Origin: CAZBQG01 sp964493945
GTDB lineage: Bacteria > Pseudomonadota > Alphaproteobacteria > Rhodospirillales > UBA2165
Length of the DNA: 9,820 bases
Reading direction: 5' to 3'
NCBI GenBank assembly: GCA_964493945.1
Contig: CAZBQG010000167.1
Coordinates: 1 to 9,820, forward strand
The position numbers were made by a program, and so were the translations under genes. Below, piece after piece: positions 1 to 7,922 of the stretch. Every line of letters begins with the position of its first letter. Position 1 is the first letter of the stretch. The notes beneath the pieces were generated by a model. That model searched no databases, had not been told where the DNA came from, and saw only the letters and a list, made by a program, of their open reading frames with translations.

Positions 1-426
1 AACGGCCATATGAATGTGGCCTATTACACCTTGATCTTCAATCTTGCGACGGATGTCTTTTATCCGCTGGTTGGGTTGGGTGAGCCCTACAAGGAAAAGA
101 CCGGAAATTCCACCTTCGCCCTCGAAGCGCATACCTGTTATCAGCGCGAAGGAAGCCTGGGCGACGTTGTCGAAGTGACTACCCAGCTTTTGGGCTTCGA
201 TGAAAAGCGGCTGCATTTCTTCAATACCATGCGCCACGCGGAAGAGGGCTATCAGATGGCCACCATCGAGCTGTTATCGATCCATGTGGATCTGTCCAAG
301 CCCAAGGTAATCCCATTGCCCGACGAGCCCATGAGGCTGTTGGCGGGAATGATGGAAAGCCATGGGGAGCTTCCCATCCCGCCCGAAGTCGGCAGCGTCA
401 TGAAGGTCGGCCCCAAAAATGGCTAA
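1..426 (+). CDS. Hot-dog-fold thioesterase family protein, C-terminal part (5' end outside the window)
   Basis: The reading frame is open to the left edge. The bases before the first in-window ATG (position 10) encode Asn-Gly-His, giving the conserved hot-dog motif NGHMNVAYY, so the true start and the usual upstream catalytic Asp region lie before base 1. About 141 residues are visible. The pattern (GHMN, then an ETH-like 'EAHTCYQRE' strand, 'GD.VEV.TQLLGFDEKRLHFF', 'GYQMATIELLSIHVDL') fits the 4HBT-type acyl-CoA thioesterases, especially those related to the thioesterase domain fused to carnitine dehydrogenases. Such proteins hydrolyse acyl-CoA to acid plus CoA in the cytoplasm; the substrate here is unknown. 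The stop codon TAA (424-426) is one base from the stop of the convergent CoA ligase gene, so the two genes perform opposite reactions on CoA thioesters but are not cotranscribed. No separate terminator was seen. The family is fairly sure, the substrate is not. Confidence 0.8.
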   Translation, partial: NGHMNVAYYTLIFNLATDVFYPLVGLGEPYKEKTGNSTFALEAHTCYQREGSLGDVVEVTTQLLGFDEKRLHFFNTMRHAEEGYQMATIELLSIHVDLSKPKVIPLPDEPMRLLAGMMESHGELPIPPEVGSVMKVGPKNG

Positions 427-427
427 T

Positions 428-2005
428 TCATTGACGTAATTTAAATCGCTGGATTTTCCCGGTGGCCGTTTTCGGCAGTTCGGTGACAAAATTAAACCAG
501 CGGGGATATTTATAGTGCGATAGCCCATCCCGGCAATGGGCCAACAATTCCTCTTCCGTCTCCGGGCCTGCTTCGGCCCCTTCGGCCAAAATTATAAAGG
601 CTTCAGGCTTGAGCAACTGATCCGGATCGGCCCGCCCGACGACGGCGGCCTCCAGGATCTTGGGGTGTTCGATCAAGCGGGCTTCGATTTCGAAGGGTGA
701 ACACCAAAGCCCGCCCACCTTCATCATGTCATCGCGCCGTCCGCCATAGAAATACCAGCCGTCTTCGGCCAGGTAGGAATTGTCCCCCATATTCAGCCAA
801 CCGTTCGCAAGCATGGTGGCTTCCGTCTTTTCCTCATCGTTCCAATAATATTTGGCGGCTGATCCGCCCCGCACATGGACCGCGCCCAATTCTCCCTGGG
901 GGGCTTCCTCGCCGTCATCGCCGATAATTTTCACCTCATAGCGTCCAACCACCTGGCCCGAGGATCCGGGATTGTGCCGGGCCGCCGAATTGCCAATGAC
1001 CGCATGGAGGATTTCTGTTGAGCCGTAAATTTCCAGAATCTGCGTGCCCGTTTTTTCCTGCCAGCGCCGGAAGATGTCACCCGGCAGGGCCTCGCCGGCC
1101 GAGGCGCAAACCCGTAGAGATGAAATATCCACCTCGTTCCCCTCCAGATATTCCAATTGCTGGGCATAAAGGGTGGGAACGCCAAAAAAGTAGGTGGGTT
1201 TGAACCGCTCGATCACGTCAAAGGACATGGCCGGGTTGACCACCTCATCGCTTAAGAAAGCCGTACAGCCGACCCATAGCGGAAAGGTCAGGGCGTTTCC
1301 GAACCCATAGGAATGAAACAACTTGGAAGCCGAAAAGCAGACATCGTCCTCCTGAACGCCCAACGTATCCATACCCGCGCATTGTCCCGTATAGAGCATG
1401 GCCCGGTGGGCATGGACCACGCCCTTGGGATTGCCCGTGGAGCCCGACGAATAAAGCCAGAAGCAATCATCTTCCAGGCGGGTCGGTGCGGGCTCCAGAT
1501 CGGTGGAGGCCTGGGCCATGGGTTCCGCGATCGATCCTGGGCCGGTTGCCTTCAGGATAATGGCCGGCTGGTGATCGGCCAGGCCCAGCCCGCCCTCCAC
1601 CACTTCGGCCAGTTCAGGCGTATAAATAAGCGCCTTGCAGCCCGAATCCTCGATCATGAATTTGTAATCCGGGGCCCTCAGCATGGTATTGACCGGAGCC
1701 GGGATGACGCCGGCCTTGATGGCGCCAAAGAACAAATAAAAGAATTCAGGGCAATCCCTGACCACCATGAGCACGCGCTCCGCCGGCTTCACGCCCAGTC
1801 CTTTAAGCGCATTGCCCCACCGGTTGACCCGTTCCGCCAGTTGGGAGTAGGTGACATTCTCATGGGCCGTGCTGATGGCGGTCTTTTCGCCCCGCCCCTC
1901 GGTCAGATGACGGTCGATAAAGGGTACGGCCACGTTGAAAATATCCGAGGTCTGGATGGCCGGCGGATCGCCCGGCCCGTCGATGGTTACGGTATGGTCC
2001 TGCAT
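428..2005 (-). CDS. Benzoate-CoA ligase family protein (AMP-forming aryl/acyl-CoA synthetase)
   Basis: Predicted to activate a carboxylic acid, probably aromatic, with ATP and CoA to an acyl-CoA via an acyl-adenylate. The 525-residue protein is full length for the ANL superfamily. Visible core motifs are the P-loop YSSGSTGNPKGVVHAH (from residue 185), the YGSTE adenine-binding motif, the GWLNMGD and GGRRDDMMKVGG hinge region, and the C-terminal PKTATGKIQR (511-520) with the catalytic Lys at 517. The N-terminal 'N-V-A-V-P-F-I-D-R-H' and the 'FWLYSSGSTG' wording resemble the benzoate-CoA ligase group (BclA/BadA) more than acetyl-CoA or long-chain fatty acid ligases. The ATG start is supported by a strong GGGAGG site about five bases upstream (complement of 2011-2020). 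The gene is divergent from the Mo-hydroxylase operon across 153 bp and convergent with the thioesterase gene. The acid it activates (benzoate, a substituted benzoate or a heteroaromatic acid) cannot be fixed from sequence. Confidence 0.87.
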   Translation of the reverse strand: MQDHTVTIDGPGDPPAIQTSDIFNVAVPFIDRHLTEGRGEKTAISTAHENVTYSQLAERVNRWGNALKGLGVKPAERVLMVVRDCPEFFYLFFGAIKAGVIPAPVNTMLRAPDYKFMIEDSGCKALIYTPELAEVVEGGLGLADHQPAIILKATGPGSIAEPMAQASTDLEPAPTRLEDDCFWLYSSGSTGNPKGVVHAHRAMLYTGQCAGMDTLGVQEDDVCFSASKLFHSYGFGNALTFPLWVGCTAFLSDEVVNPAMSFDVIERFKPTYFFGVPTLYAQQLEYLEGNEVDISSLRVCASAGEALPGDIFRRWQEKTGTQILEIYGSTEILHAVIGNSAARHNPGSSGQVVGRYEVKIIGDDGEEAPQGELGAVHVRGGSAAKYYWNDEEKTEATMLANGWLNMGDNSYLAEDGWYFYGGRRDDMMKVGGLWCSPFEIEARLIEHPKILEAAVVGRADPDQLLKPEAFIILAEGAEAGPETEEELLAHCRDGLSHYKYPRWFNFVTELPKTATGKIQRFKLRQ

Positions 2006-2040
2006 GCTTGCCTCCCTCCCCTTATGGGTTTGGAATATCT

Positions 2041-2069
2041 TTGCAAGTTCGGGGGGCTCTGTCTATATT
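2041..2069 (+). promoter_or_regulatory. Candidate sigma-70 promoter for the Mo-hydroxylase operon
   Basis: TTGCAA (2041-2046) and TATATT (2064-2069) are separated by exactly 17 bases. They match the sigma-70 hexamers at 4/6 and 5/6 positions. Transcription would begin near 2076, giving a leader of about 80 nt before the ATG at 2159. The AT-rich block lies inside otherwise GC-rich DNA and points towards the operon. It is read by eye and has not been scored against background. Confidence 0.45.
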
Positions 2070-2079
2070 CCCGGCCACT

Positions 2080-2107
2080 AATATCGTGCGGTTTGTGATT
2101 TTTTCAA
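2080..2107 (-). promoter_or_regulatory. Candidate divergent promoter for the CoA ligase
   Basis: On the minus strand TTGAAA (complement of 2102-2107) is followed after 16 bases by GATATT (complement of 2080-2085), upstream of the ligase start at 2005. It lies about 10 bp from the plus-strand candidate promoter, so the two would be almost back to back and one regulator bound between them could control both directions. The -10 match is only 4/6, so this is weaker than the plus-strand candidate. Confidence 0.28.
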
Positions 2108-2158
2108 ATGACAATCAAGACAAAGGCCCGGCCTGGTAAATGGGCGGGGAATAAATGA

Positions 2159-5134
2159 ATGGACGACGCACCTGTACCTCAAAAATTTGTCGGAAAACCG
2201 GTGGAAAGGGTCGAGGATGAAGCCCTTTTGCGGGGCCTGGCGCGCTATGCCGATGACTATCCGGTCAGGCCCGACACCATGCATGCGGCCATGCTGCGCT
2301 CGCCTCATGCCCATGCGGAAATTCTGTCAATCGATGTGAGCGAGGCCCTGGCCCAGCCGGGCGTTGTCGGCGTCATCACTGGCAAGGAATTGCAGGAATA
2401 TGTCGATCCGTTTTTGAGCATCGTCAAGGTGCCCATGAAGATGTGGCCCCTGGCCATGGACCGGGTGCGTTATGTGGGCGAGGCGGTGGCGCTGGTTGTC
2501 GCGGCGGACCGCTATTTGGCGGAAGATGCCGTGGACCGTATCCGCGTGGAATATGAGGTGCTGGCACCGTCGGTCGATCCCACCTATTCGGCCACCGATG
2601 ATGCGCCCCGCATCCATCCGGATTGTGCCTCCAACGTACTTTCAGACCGGGAATTCAATTACGGCGATCCGGACAAGGCCTTCGCCGAATGCGACCGCAA
2701 GGTGGAGGTCACCATCGATTTCCCCAGAAGCTCCATTACACCCATGGAGAATTACGTGGTTCTGGCCGAATTCCATCCAGCGGACGGGACCTATGACGTG
2801 CTCAGCAATTTCCAGGGGCCCTTCACGGTCCATCCGGTGATGAGCCGGGCGCTGCGTATTAAAAACACCCAGCTTCGCCTGCGCACGCCGGCCAATGCGG
2901 GCGGCGGCTTCGGCATCAAGGTGGGCATTTTTCCCAATATCGTGCTCATGTGTCTGGCCGCCCGCCTGACGGGAAAGCCGGTCAAATGGGTTGAGGACCG
3001 CCTCGAACATCTGGCCTCGGCCACCGCCGCGCCCAACCGCATCGTCGAAATCGAGGCCGCTGCCATGAGCGACGGCCGGGTCATCGGCATGCGCATGCAT
3101 CAGTTGGATGATTACGGCGCCTTCCTGCGGGCCCCCATGCCGGGGCCGCTCTACCGCATGCATGGCGTGGCCACCGGGTCTTACGACATACAAAATCTTT
3201 ACATGCGCAACCGGCTAGTAATGACCACCAAATGCCCGTCGGGTATGGTCAGGGGTTTTGGCGGGCCCCAAATGTATTACGCCATCGAGCGGGTCATGCA
3301 CCGGGTTGCCGTGGAGCTGGGTCTGGATCCGCTGGATGTGATCCGCAAGAATCTGGTGCAGGCCGACGCCTTTCCCTATCACGCGGCGGCTGGTGCCGTA
3401 TTTGATTCAGGTGATTATCCCGCCGTCATCGATATGGCGGAAAAAGACGGAAGGCTGGATGAAATCAAACGCCGGCGCGACGAAGCCCGCGCTGAGGGTA
3501 GGATTTACGGTATCGGTTACGCCGTCGTGGTGGAGCCAACCCATTCAAACATGGGCTATATCACGACAATCCTGACCAAGGAGGAACGGGCCAAGCGAAG
3601 CCCCACCCAGGGCACCAATTCCAATGCGACGGTGAGCATCGATCCCCTGGGCGGTGTCGGCGTCAGCTCGGATGTGCCGCCCATGGGCCAAGGCCATGCG
3701 ACGCTGCTGTCCCAGATCGTCGCCGAAAAGTTGGGCCTCACCCCCGGCGAAATCACCTGCAATATGGAAATTGATACGCAAAAAGACAAATGGTCCATAT
3801 CGGCCGGCAATTACGCCGCCCGCTTTACCACGGGGCCGGCCGTCGCAGCCCATCAGGCAGCCCTTAAGATGCGCGAAAAGCTGGCCCATATAGCCGCCGC
3901 ACAGCTTAATGTGACCGCCGAGGAAGTGGAATTCGCAGGTGGCAAGATCTTCGCCCGCACCAATCCGGAAAACTCGCTCAGCTTTCACCGGGTCGCCGGC
4001 ACGGCCCATTGGTCGCCCGGCAGCCTGCCCGAAGGCGTCGAGGGAGGATTGAGCGAATCCGCCGTCTGGACGCCCCAGGAACTGACCGCGCCCGATGAAA
4101 ATGACCGCATCAACACGTCTTTGGTCTATGGCTTCAATTTTGATTTCTGCGGGGTGGAAATCGACCAGACCACCGGCGAGGTGCGGGTTGATCATTATGT
4201 GACGGCCCATGACGCGGGCACTATCTTGAATCCCCTGATTGCCCACGGCCAGCTTATGGGGTCCTACAGCCACGGCATCAGCGAGGCATTGTACGAGGAA
4301 TTCGTTTATGGCGAGGATGGCAGCTTCAAATCCGGCACCTTCGCCGAATATGTGGTGCCCACGGCCTGCGAAGTGCCCGAGCCCATCATCTTACATATGG
4401 AAACACCGTCACCCCTGACGCCCTTGGGCGCCAAGGGGCTGGCCGACGGCAATTGCATGTCGACGCCGGTCTGCATCGCCAATGCGGTGTGCGACGCTCT
4501 GGATATCGAAAATGTCCGCGTGCCCCTTCATCCTTCCATGATATCCGAACTGATCCATGGCGAAGAACCGCCGCCTACCGGCCGGGCGCAAGAGGAAGCT
4601 CAACCCGCCACCAAGGAGAGTGATGACGGTGCACTGGCCGGATCAGGCAGCGCCTTCGTTTCCGCAGCTCCCCAAGAGGTCTGGGATGCGCTGCTGGATC
4701 CCGTTTGCCTCGCCGCCGTGATCCCCGGCTGCCACCAGTTGGACCAGGTTGCCGAAAATGATTACCGGGCCGAAGTCAGTTTAGGCGTCGGTCCGGTGCG
4801 GGGCAGATTCCAGGCCAGGGTCACGCTCTCGGACCTGGAGCCACCCAGTAAGGCCACCTTGTCTGGCGGTCTGGATGGGCCGCTGGGCTCCTCCAGGGGC
4901 GGCGGCAATGTGCGCTTGATCGCCGAGAATGGCGGCACAAGGGTGGATTATGATTATTCGGTGAACATCTCGGGCAAGGTAGCCGCCGTCGGCGGTCGCC
5001 TGCTGGAAGGTGCCGCCAGTCTGGTGGTTAAACAGTTCTTTGACCGTTTGTCCCGCCAGATTGATGGACAGGAAGTCTTAGGCGAGCAATCGCTTTGGCA
5101 ACGAATTCTCGGCTGGCTGGGGGTAGGCAAATGA
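2159..5134 (+). CDS. Xanthine dehydrogenase-family molybdopterin-binding large subunit with fused C-terminal CoxG/SRPBCC domain
   Basis: This is the catalytic subunit of a three-subunit molybdenum hydroxylase, which uses water-derived oxygen to hydroxylate a substrate and passes electrons to the iron-sulfur and FAD subunits. Residues 1 to about 800 form the usual two Mo-binding domains: N-terminal 'GKPVERVEDEALLRGLARYADDY', GGGFG (248-252), RGFGGPQ (365-371), the Gln-Gly-His loop (511-513) and the C-terminal loop GAKGLADGN (757-765). Family members normally have Glu in that last loop (Glu763 in CoxL, Glu1261 in bovine xanthine dehydrogenase); here the position is Asp763. RGFGGPQ replaces the Cys-containing loop of form I CoxL, so CO oxidation is not expected. 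A charged, Pro-rich linker (about 800-823) leads to a domain at about 825-970 with the CoxG signatures IPGC (855-858) and GKVAAVGGRLLEGA (939-952) followed by KQFF, making the protein about 200 residues longer than usual. The ATG is preceded by GGGGA (2146-2150). The gene overlaps the FAD subunit gene by four bases. The substrate is unknown. Confidence 0.9.
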   Translation: MDDAPVPQKFVGKPVERVEDEALLRGLARYADDYPVRPDTMHAAMLRSPHAHAEILSIDVSEALAQPGVVGVITGKELQEYVDPFLSIVKVPMKMWPLAMDRVRYVGEAVALVVAADRYLAEDAVDRIRVEYEVLAPSVDPTYSATDDAPRIHPDCASNVLSDREFNYGDPDKAFAECDRKVEVTIDFPRSSITPMENYVVLAEFHPADGTYDVLSNFQGPFTVHPVMSRALRIKNTQLRLRTPANAGGGFGIKVGIFPNIVLMCLAARLTGKPVKWVEDRLEHLASATAAPNRIVEIEAAAMSDGRVIGMRMHQLDDYGAFLRAPMPGPLYRMHGVATGSYDIQNLYMRNRLVMTTKCPSGMVRGFGGPQMYYAIERVMHRVAVELGLDPLDVIRKNLVQADAFPYHAAAGAVFDSGDYPAVIDMAEKDGRLDEIKRRRDEARAEGRIYGIGYAVVVEPTHSNMGYITTILTKEERAKRSPTQGTNSNATVSIDPLGGVGVSSDVPPMGQGHATLLSQIVAEKLGLTPGEITCNMEIDTQKDKWSISAGNYAARFTTGPAVAAHQAALKMREKLAHIAAAQLNVTAEEVEFAGGKIFARTNPENSLSFHRVAGTAHWSPGSLPEGVEGGLSESAVWTPQELTAPDENDRINTSLVYGFNFDFCGVEIDQTTGEVRVDHYVTAHDAGTILNPLIAHGQLMGSYSHGISEALYEEFVYGEDGSFKSGTFAEYVVPTACEVPEPIILHMETPSPLTPLGAKGLADGNCMSTPVCIANAVCDALDIENVRVPLHPSMISELIHGEEPPPTGRAQEEAQPATKESDDGALAGSGSAFVSAAPQEVWDALLDPVCLAAVIPGCHQLDQVAENDYRAEVSLGVGPVRGRFQARVTLSDLEPPSKATLSGGLDGPLGSSRGGGNVRLIAENGGTRVDYDYSVNISGKVAAVGGRLLEGAASLVVKQFFDRLSRQIDGQEVLGEQSLWQRILGWLGVGK

Positions 5135-5958
5135 AACCCAGAGCATTAGATTTCGTGCGGGCCGAAACCCAAGCCGAGGTGCTGGACAGTCTCAGCCAGG
5201 CCGGTGCCGATGCCCACATCTTCGCCGGCGGCCAATCCCTCATGGCCATGTTGAATCTGCGTCTGGCCGAGCCAGGAATTATTATCGACATTTCACGTAT
5301 TTCCGAATTCAAATATATCAAGGAGAGCGATGGTGCGGTGGAAGTCGGTGCCGCCACCACCCAGGCAGAACTTCTCGCCTGGCCCGAATTGGCTGACCGC
5401 CTGCCATTGCTGAGCCAGGCCATCCCCCATCTGGGTCATTTTCAGACCCGCAACCGGGGCACGGTTTGCGGATCATTGGCCCATGCAGACCCGTCCTCTG
5501 AATTGCCTCTCTGTCTGGCCGTTCTGGGCGGCGAAGTAGTGCTGCGCAGCGCCCGGGGTGAACGGGTGCTGAAGGCCCAGGATTTCCAGCTTGGCATGAT
5601 GACCACGGCCAAGGCTGAAGATGAATTGATCGCGGCGGCCCGCTATCCCGCCAAACGACCGGGCGAGGGCTTTGCTTTCACCGAAATGACCCGCAAGCGG
5701 GGCGACTTTGCCATTGTGGGGGCAGCGGCGGTGGCGGCTGGCGACACAATCCGCCTGGGCATCGGCGGTGTCGCCGGCAAACCGGCGGTGCGTGAATGGA
5801 ACGGTCTGGCGGATGGGGATATGGACGAAGTGCTTAATAATTTCGCCTGGGAGCTGGGCGGCAGCGACGATATTCACGCAACAGCAAGATACCGGAGAGA
5901 GCTGGTGCGCAGGCTCGGCCGCTCCGTCATAGAGGAGGCCAAGTCATGCCAAAGCTGA
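5131..5958 (+). CDS. FAD-binding subunit of the molybdenum hydroxylase (CoxM/XdhB family)
   Basis: The medium subunit takes electrons from the [2Fe-2S] subunit onto FAD and delivers them to the final acceptor. The 275-residue protein has both FAD motifs of the CoxM family: AGGQSLMAMLNLRL (from residue 32) and NRGTVCGSLAHADPSSE (108-124). It ends in the typical C-terminal 'RRELVRRLGRSVIEEA' helix. An in-frame ATG exists 36 bases upstream, but 5131 is preferred: the N-terminus then starts directly with the family-typical 'MKPRALDFVRAET', the start overlaps the large-subunit stop as ATGA (translational coupling), and a GGGGGTAGG stretch lies just upstream. It lacks the roughly 40-residue cysteine-rich insert that carries a 4Fe-4S cluster in 4-hydroxybenzoyl-CoA reductase, which argues against that enzyme. 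It overlaps the next gene by 13 bases. Confidence 0.9.
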   Translation: MKPRALDFVRAETQAEVLDSLSQAGADAHIFAGGQSLMAMLNLRLAEPGIIIDISRISEFKYIKESDGAVEVGAATTQAELLAWPELADRLPLLSQAIPHLGHFQTRNRGTVCGSLAHADPSSELPLCLAVLGGEVVLRSARGERVLKAQDFQLGMMTTAKAEDELIAAARYPAKRPGEGFAFTEMTRKRGDFAIVGAAAVAAGDTIRLGIGGVAGKPAVREWNGLADGDMDEVLNNFAWELGGSDDIHATARYRRELVRRLGRSVIEEAKSCQS

Positions 5959-6449
5959 ACCGGGACGCCCAACACAAGATTACCTTCACCCTAAACGGCA
6001 AAGAGGTCACGGACTTTGCCGAACCCCGCATGCTGTTGACCGATTTCCTGCGCAACAAGCTGGGCGTAACCGGCTGTCATGTGGGATGTGAGCACGGCGT
6101 ATGCGGTGCCTGCACGCTGCAGATCGACGGCAAGGCCCAGCGCGCCTGCCTTACCCTGGCCATCCAGGTGGATGGAAGGCGGGTCGATACGGTGGAAAGC
6201 CTGGCAGACCCGGAAAGCGAGATGAGCGATCTGCAACAAAATTTCAAGACCCATCACGGGCTGCAATGCGGCTATTGCACGCCGGGCATCCTCATGTCGG
6301 CGAGCGATTATCTGACCCGCAATCCAAATCCCACGGAAGAAGAGGTCCGGGATTTGTTGAGCGGTCATTTATGCCGCTGCACCGGCTATGCAGGCATTGT
6401 CAAAGCGATCCTGGCAACGGTCCGCGAACGCCAGGGGACGGCGGAATAA
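5946..6449 (+). CDS. [2Fe-2S] iron-sulfur subunit of the molybdenum hydroxylase (CoxS/XdhC-type small subunit)
   Basis: The small subunit carries two [2Fe-2S] clusters that relay electrons from the Mo site to FAD. The length (167 aa) is normal. The N-terminal plant-ferredoxin-like domain has Cys48, Cys53, Cys56 and Cys68 (CEHGVCGAC then C); an extra Cys44 precedes them. The C-terminal helical domain has QCGYCTPG with Cys108 and Cys111 and LCRCTGY with Cys143 and Cys145; Gln107 is the usual contact to the molybdopterin cytosine dinucleotide cofactor. All eight cluster ligands are present, so the electron path looks functional. The start is supported by GAGGAGG (5932-5938), seven bases before the ATG. 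It is the last gene of the operon. No dedicated maturation genes (CoxD/E/F-like, XdhC chaperone or MobA-like) follow; the next gene is convergent after one base. Confidence 0.94.
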   Translation: MPKLNRDAQHKITFTLNGKEVTDFAEPRMLLTDFLRNKLGVTGCHVGCEHGVCGACTLQIDGKAQRACLTLAIQVDGRRVDTVESLADPESEMSDLQQNFKTHHGLQCGYCTPGILMSASDYLTRNPNPTEEEVRDLLSGHLCRCTGYAGIVKAILATVRERQGTAE

Positions 6450-6450
6450 T

Positions 6451-7863
6451 CTAGCCCTTTACCAGCGGCGGCACGCCCAGCCGCTCGCGCCCCGTTCCCA
6501 GGCTCTTTTCCACGGCCAAGGCGGCCGCCAGGGTCCGCTCCTCGGTCCCCGAAGCCCCCACCAGTTGCAGCCCGACGGGCATGCCCGCCGCATCCAGCGC
6601 CACGGGCATGCTCACCCCGCAAAGGGCCAGCATGTTGATGGGCTGGGTGTTTTGGGTCATCAACCCGTTAGCCACGAAATAATCGTCGATATCCTCCACT
6701 TCGGCCACCGTTGGCGGCGTATGGGGCACGGTGGGCACCACCAGGGCGTCCAGATTGCCAAGCCGTTCGCAGACCACGGCGTTGAGGCGCTTCAGGATGC
6801 GTAAATTAGTGAAATAATCTACCGCCTTGATATCTACGCCGGTCTGTAGGCGCCGGGCGATGGTGGGATCGATATTGTCCATGCGGTCGTTAAAGAATTC
6901 CCGCACATAGGACAATCCCTCCACACCGAACAAAAATGAATCATAAAGGCATTTGCGGGCTTCGGTCGCCTCTTCCATGGGGATTTTCACCAATGTGGCG
7001 CCCTTGGCGGCCAGTTCATCGATGGCCCCTTGTACGCCTTCGGCCACGCCGGGGGCGCAATTGTCCCAGAAATGATCCTCAGTGACGCCAAGGCGCAGGC
7101 CGCTCACCTCCAGGCCAGCCATGCCGCTCAGCAATTCCTCCACATCCGTCTCGCCCGGGTCCACCTGGGCGAAGCCGGTGATGGCATCTTCGACGGTGCG
7201 GGTCAGGAAGCCGGGCGTATCGAAGCTGGAGCTGAGCGGAATGATTCCATCGGTGGACCAGCGCCCGATGGTCACTTTCAGGCCCACCTGGCCGGTGACG
7301 CTGGCCGGGATGCGGATCGATCCGCCGGTGTCGGTGCCCAGGGCCAACAGGGAAGAGCCTTCCCCCAGGCTGACGCCCGCGCCGACGCTGGAGCCGCCGC
7401 TGACCCGGTGTTCCTTGGCGTCCCACGGATTGCGGGGCGCGCCGTAATGATAGCTGGTGCCGACGGCGCCGAAGGCAAATTCGATGGTGTGGGTCTTGCC
7501 CACCGGAACCGCACCCCCTTGGCGCAACGCTTTCATCACCGGGCCGTCCACCGCCCATTCGTCGCTCATCTGGGCATTGGTCCCGCCGAAAGTGGGCATG
7601 CCGGAAACGCCGAAGATATCCTTGGCCGAGATGGGCAACCCCATCAGGGGGCCACTATCATGCCCGGTAGCCAATTGTGCATCCGCCGCCCTGGCCCCGG
7701 ACATCGCACCCTCGCCGTCCCAATGTTTGAAGGCCTTGAAGGTGTCATCGCCCCGTTCATGGCGGGCAACGGTTTCGGTCATTACCTTTTCGAAGCTGGT
7801 GTTGCCGTCCCGCACGGCCTTGGCGATGGCCCGGATGGGTTGGCCCAATACATGATCAGTCAT
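6451..7863 (-). CDS. Amidase signature family hydrolase
   Basis: A serine amidase of the amidase-signature superfamily, predicted to hydrolyse a C-N amide bond in the cytoplasm; no signal peptide is visible. With the ATG at 7863 the protein has 470 residues, normal for the family. The Ser-cisSer-Lys triad is readable: Lys81 in PISAKDIFG, the cis-Ser at Ser158 in SGGSSVGAG, and the nucleophile Ser182 in GTDTGGSIRIPAS. The spacing of 24 residues between the two serines equals that in FAAH. A GTG 27 bases further upstream (7890) could extend the protein by nine residues, but the ATG gives the natural 'MTDHVLGQPI' N-terminus and has GGGAG about 12 bases before it. It lies 59 bp downstream of the flavin monooxygenase gene on the same strand, so cotranscription is likely. 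It need not be a GatA: the usual gatC and gatB neighbours are absent. The substrate is unknown. Confidence 0.88.
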   Translation of the reverse strand: MTDHVLGQPIRAIAKAVRDGNTSFEKVMTETVARHERGDDTFKAFKHWDGEGAMSGARAADAQLATGHDSGPLMGLPISAKDIFGVSGMPTFGGTNAQMSDEWAVDGPVMKALRQGGAVPVGKTHTIEFAFGAVGTSYHYGAPRNPWDAKEHRVSGGSSVGAGVSLGEGSSLLALGTDTGGSIRIPASVTGQVGLKVTIGRWSTDGIIPLSSSFDTPGFLTRTVEDAITGFAQVDPGETDVEELLSGMAGLEVSGLRLGVTEDHFWDNCAPGVAEGVQGAIDELAAKGATLVKIPMEEATEARKCLYDSFLFGVEGLSYVREFFNDRMDNIDPTIARRLQTGVDIKAVDYFTNLRILKRLNAVVCERLGNLDALVVPTVPHTPPTVAEVEDIDDYFVANGLMTQNTQPINMLALCGVSMPVALDAAGMPVGLQLVGASGTEERTLAAALAVEKSLGTGRERLGVPPLVKG

Positions 7864-7922
7864 GGTGTTTCTCGACTCCCGTTTCCTCACTTGAAAGACG
7901 GGCTTGATAGCACCGAAACACC

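Noticed and set aside
1313..2098. Long plus-strand open frame (261 codons) opposite the CoA ligase
   Set aside because: It is antisense to a gene with complete catalytic motifs, has no recognisable domain, and is the kind of open frame expected in GC-rich DNA.
3545..4273. Minus-strand open frame (242 codons) inside the Mo subunit
   Set aside because: It lies opposite well-conserved Mo-binding sequence, and its translation is a low-complexity Gly/Arg/His-rich shadow.
2159..6449. Aerobic CO dehydrogenase (CoxLMS), suggested by three-subunit architecture and the CoxG domain
   Set aside because: The large subunit has RGFGGPQ where form I CoxL has its Cys-containing active-site loop, and the catalytic Glu is replaced; subunit order is also large-medium-small rather than the usual M-S-L. 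Only the family is shared.
428..6449. 4-Hydroxybenzoyl-CoA reductase next to a benzoate-CoA-type ligase
   Set aside because: The FAD subunit lacks the extra cysteine-rich 4Fe-4S insert of that reductase, and the Mo subunit lacks the conserved Glu. The association with the ligase is suggestive but not enough.
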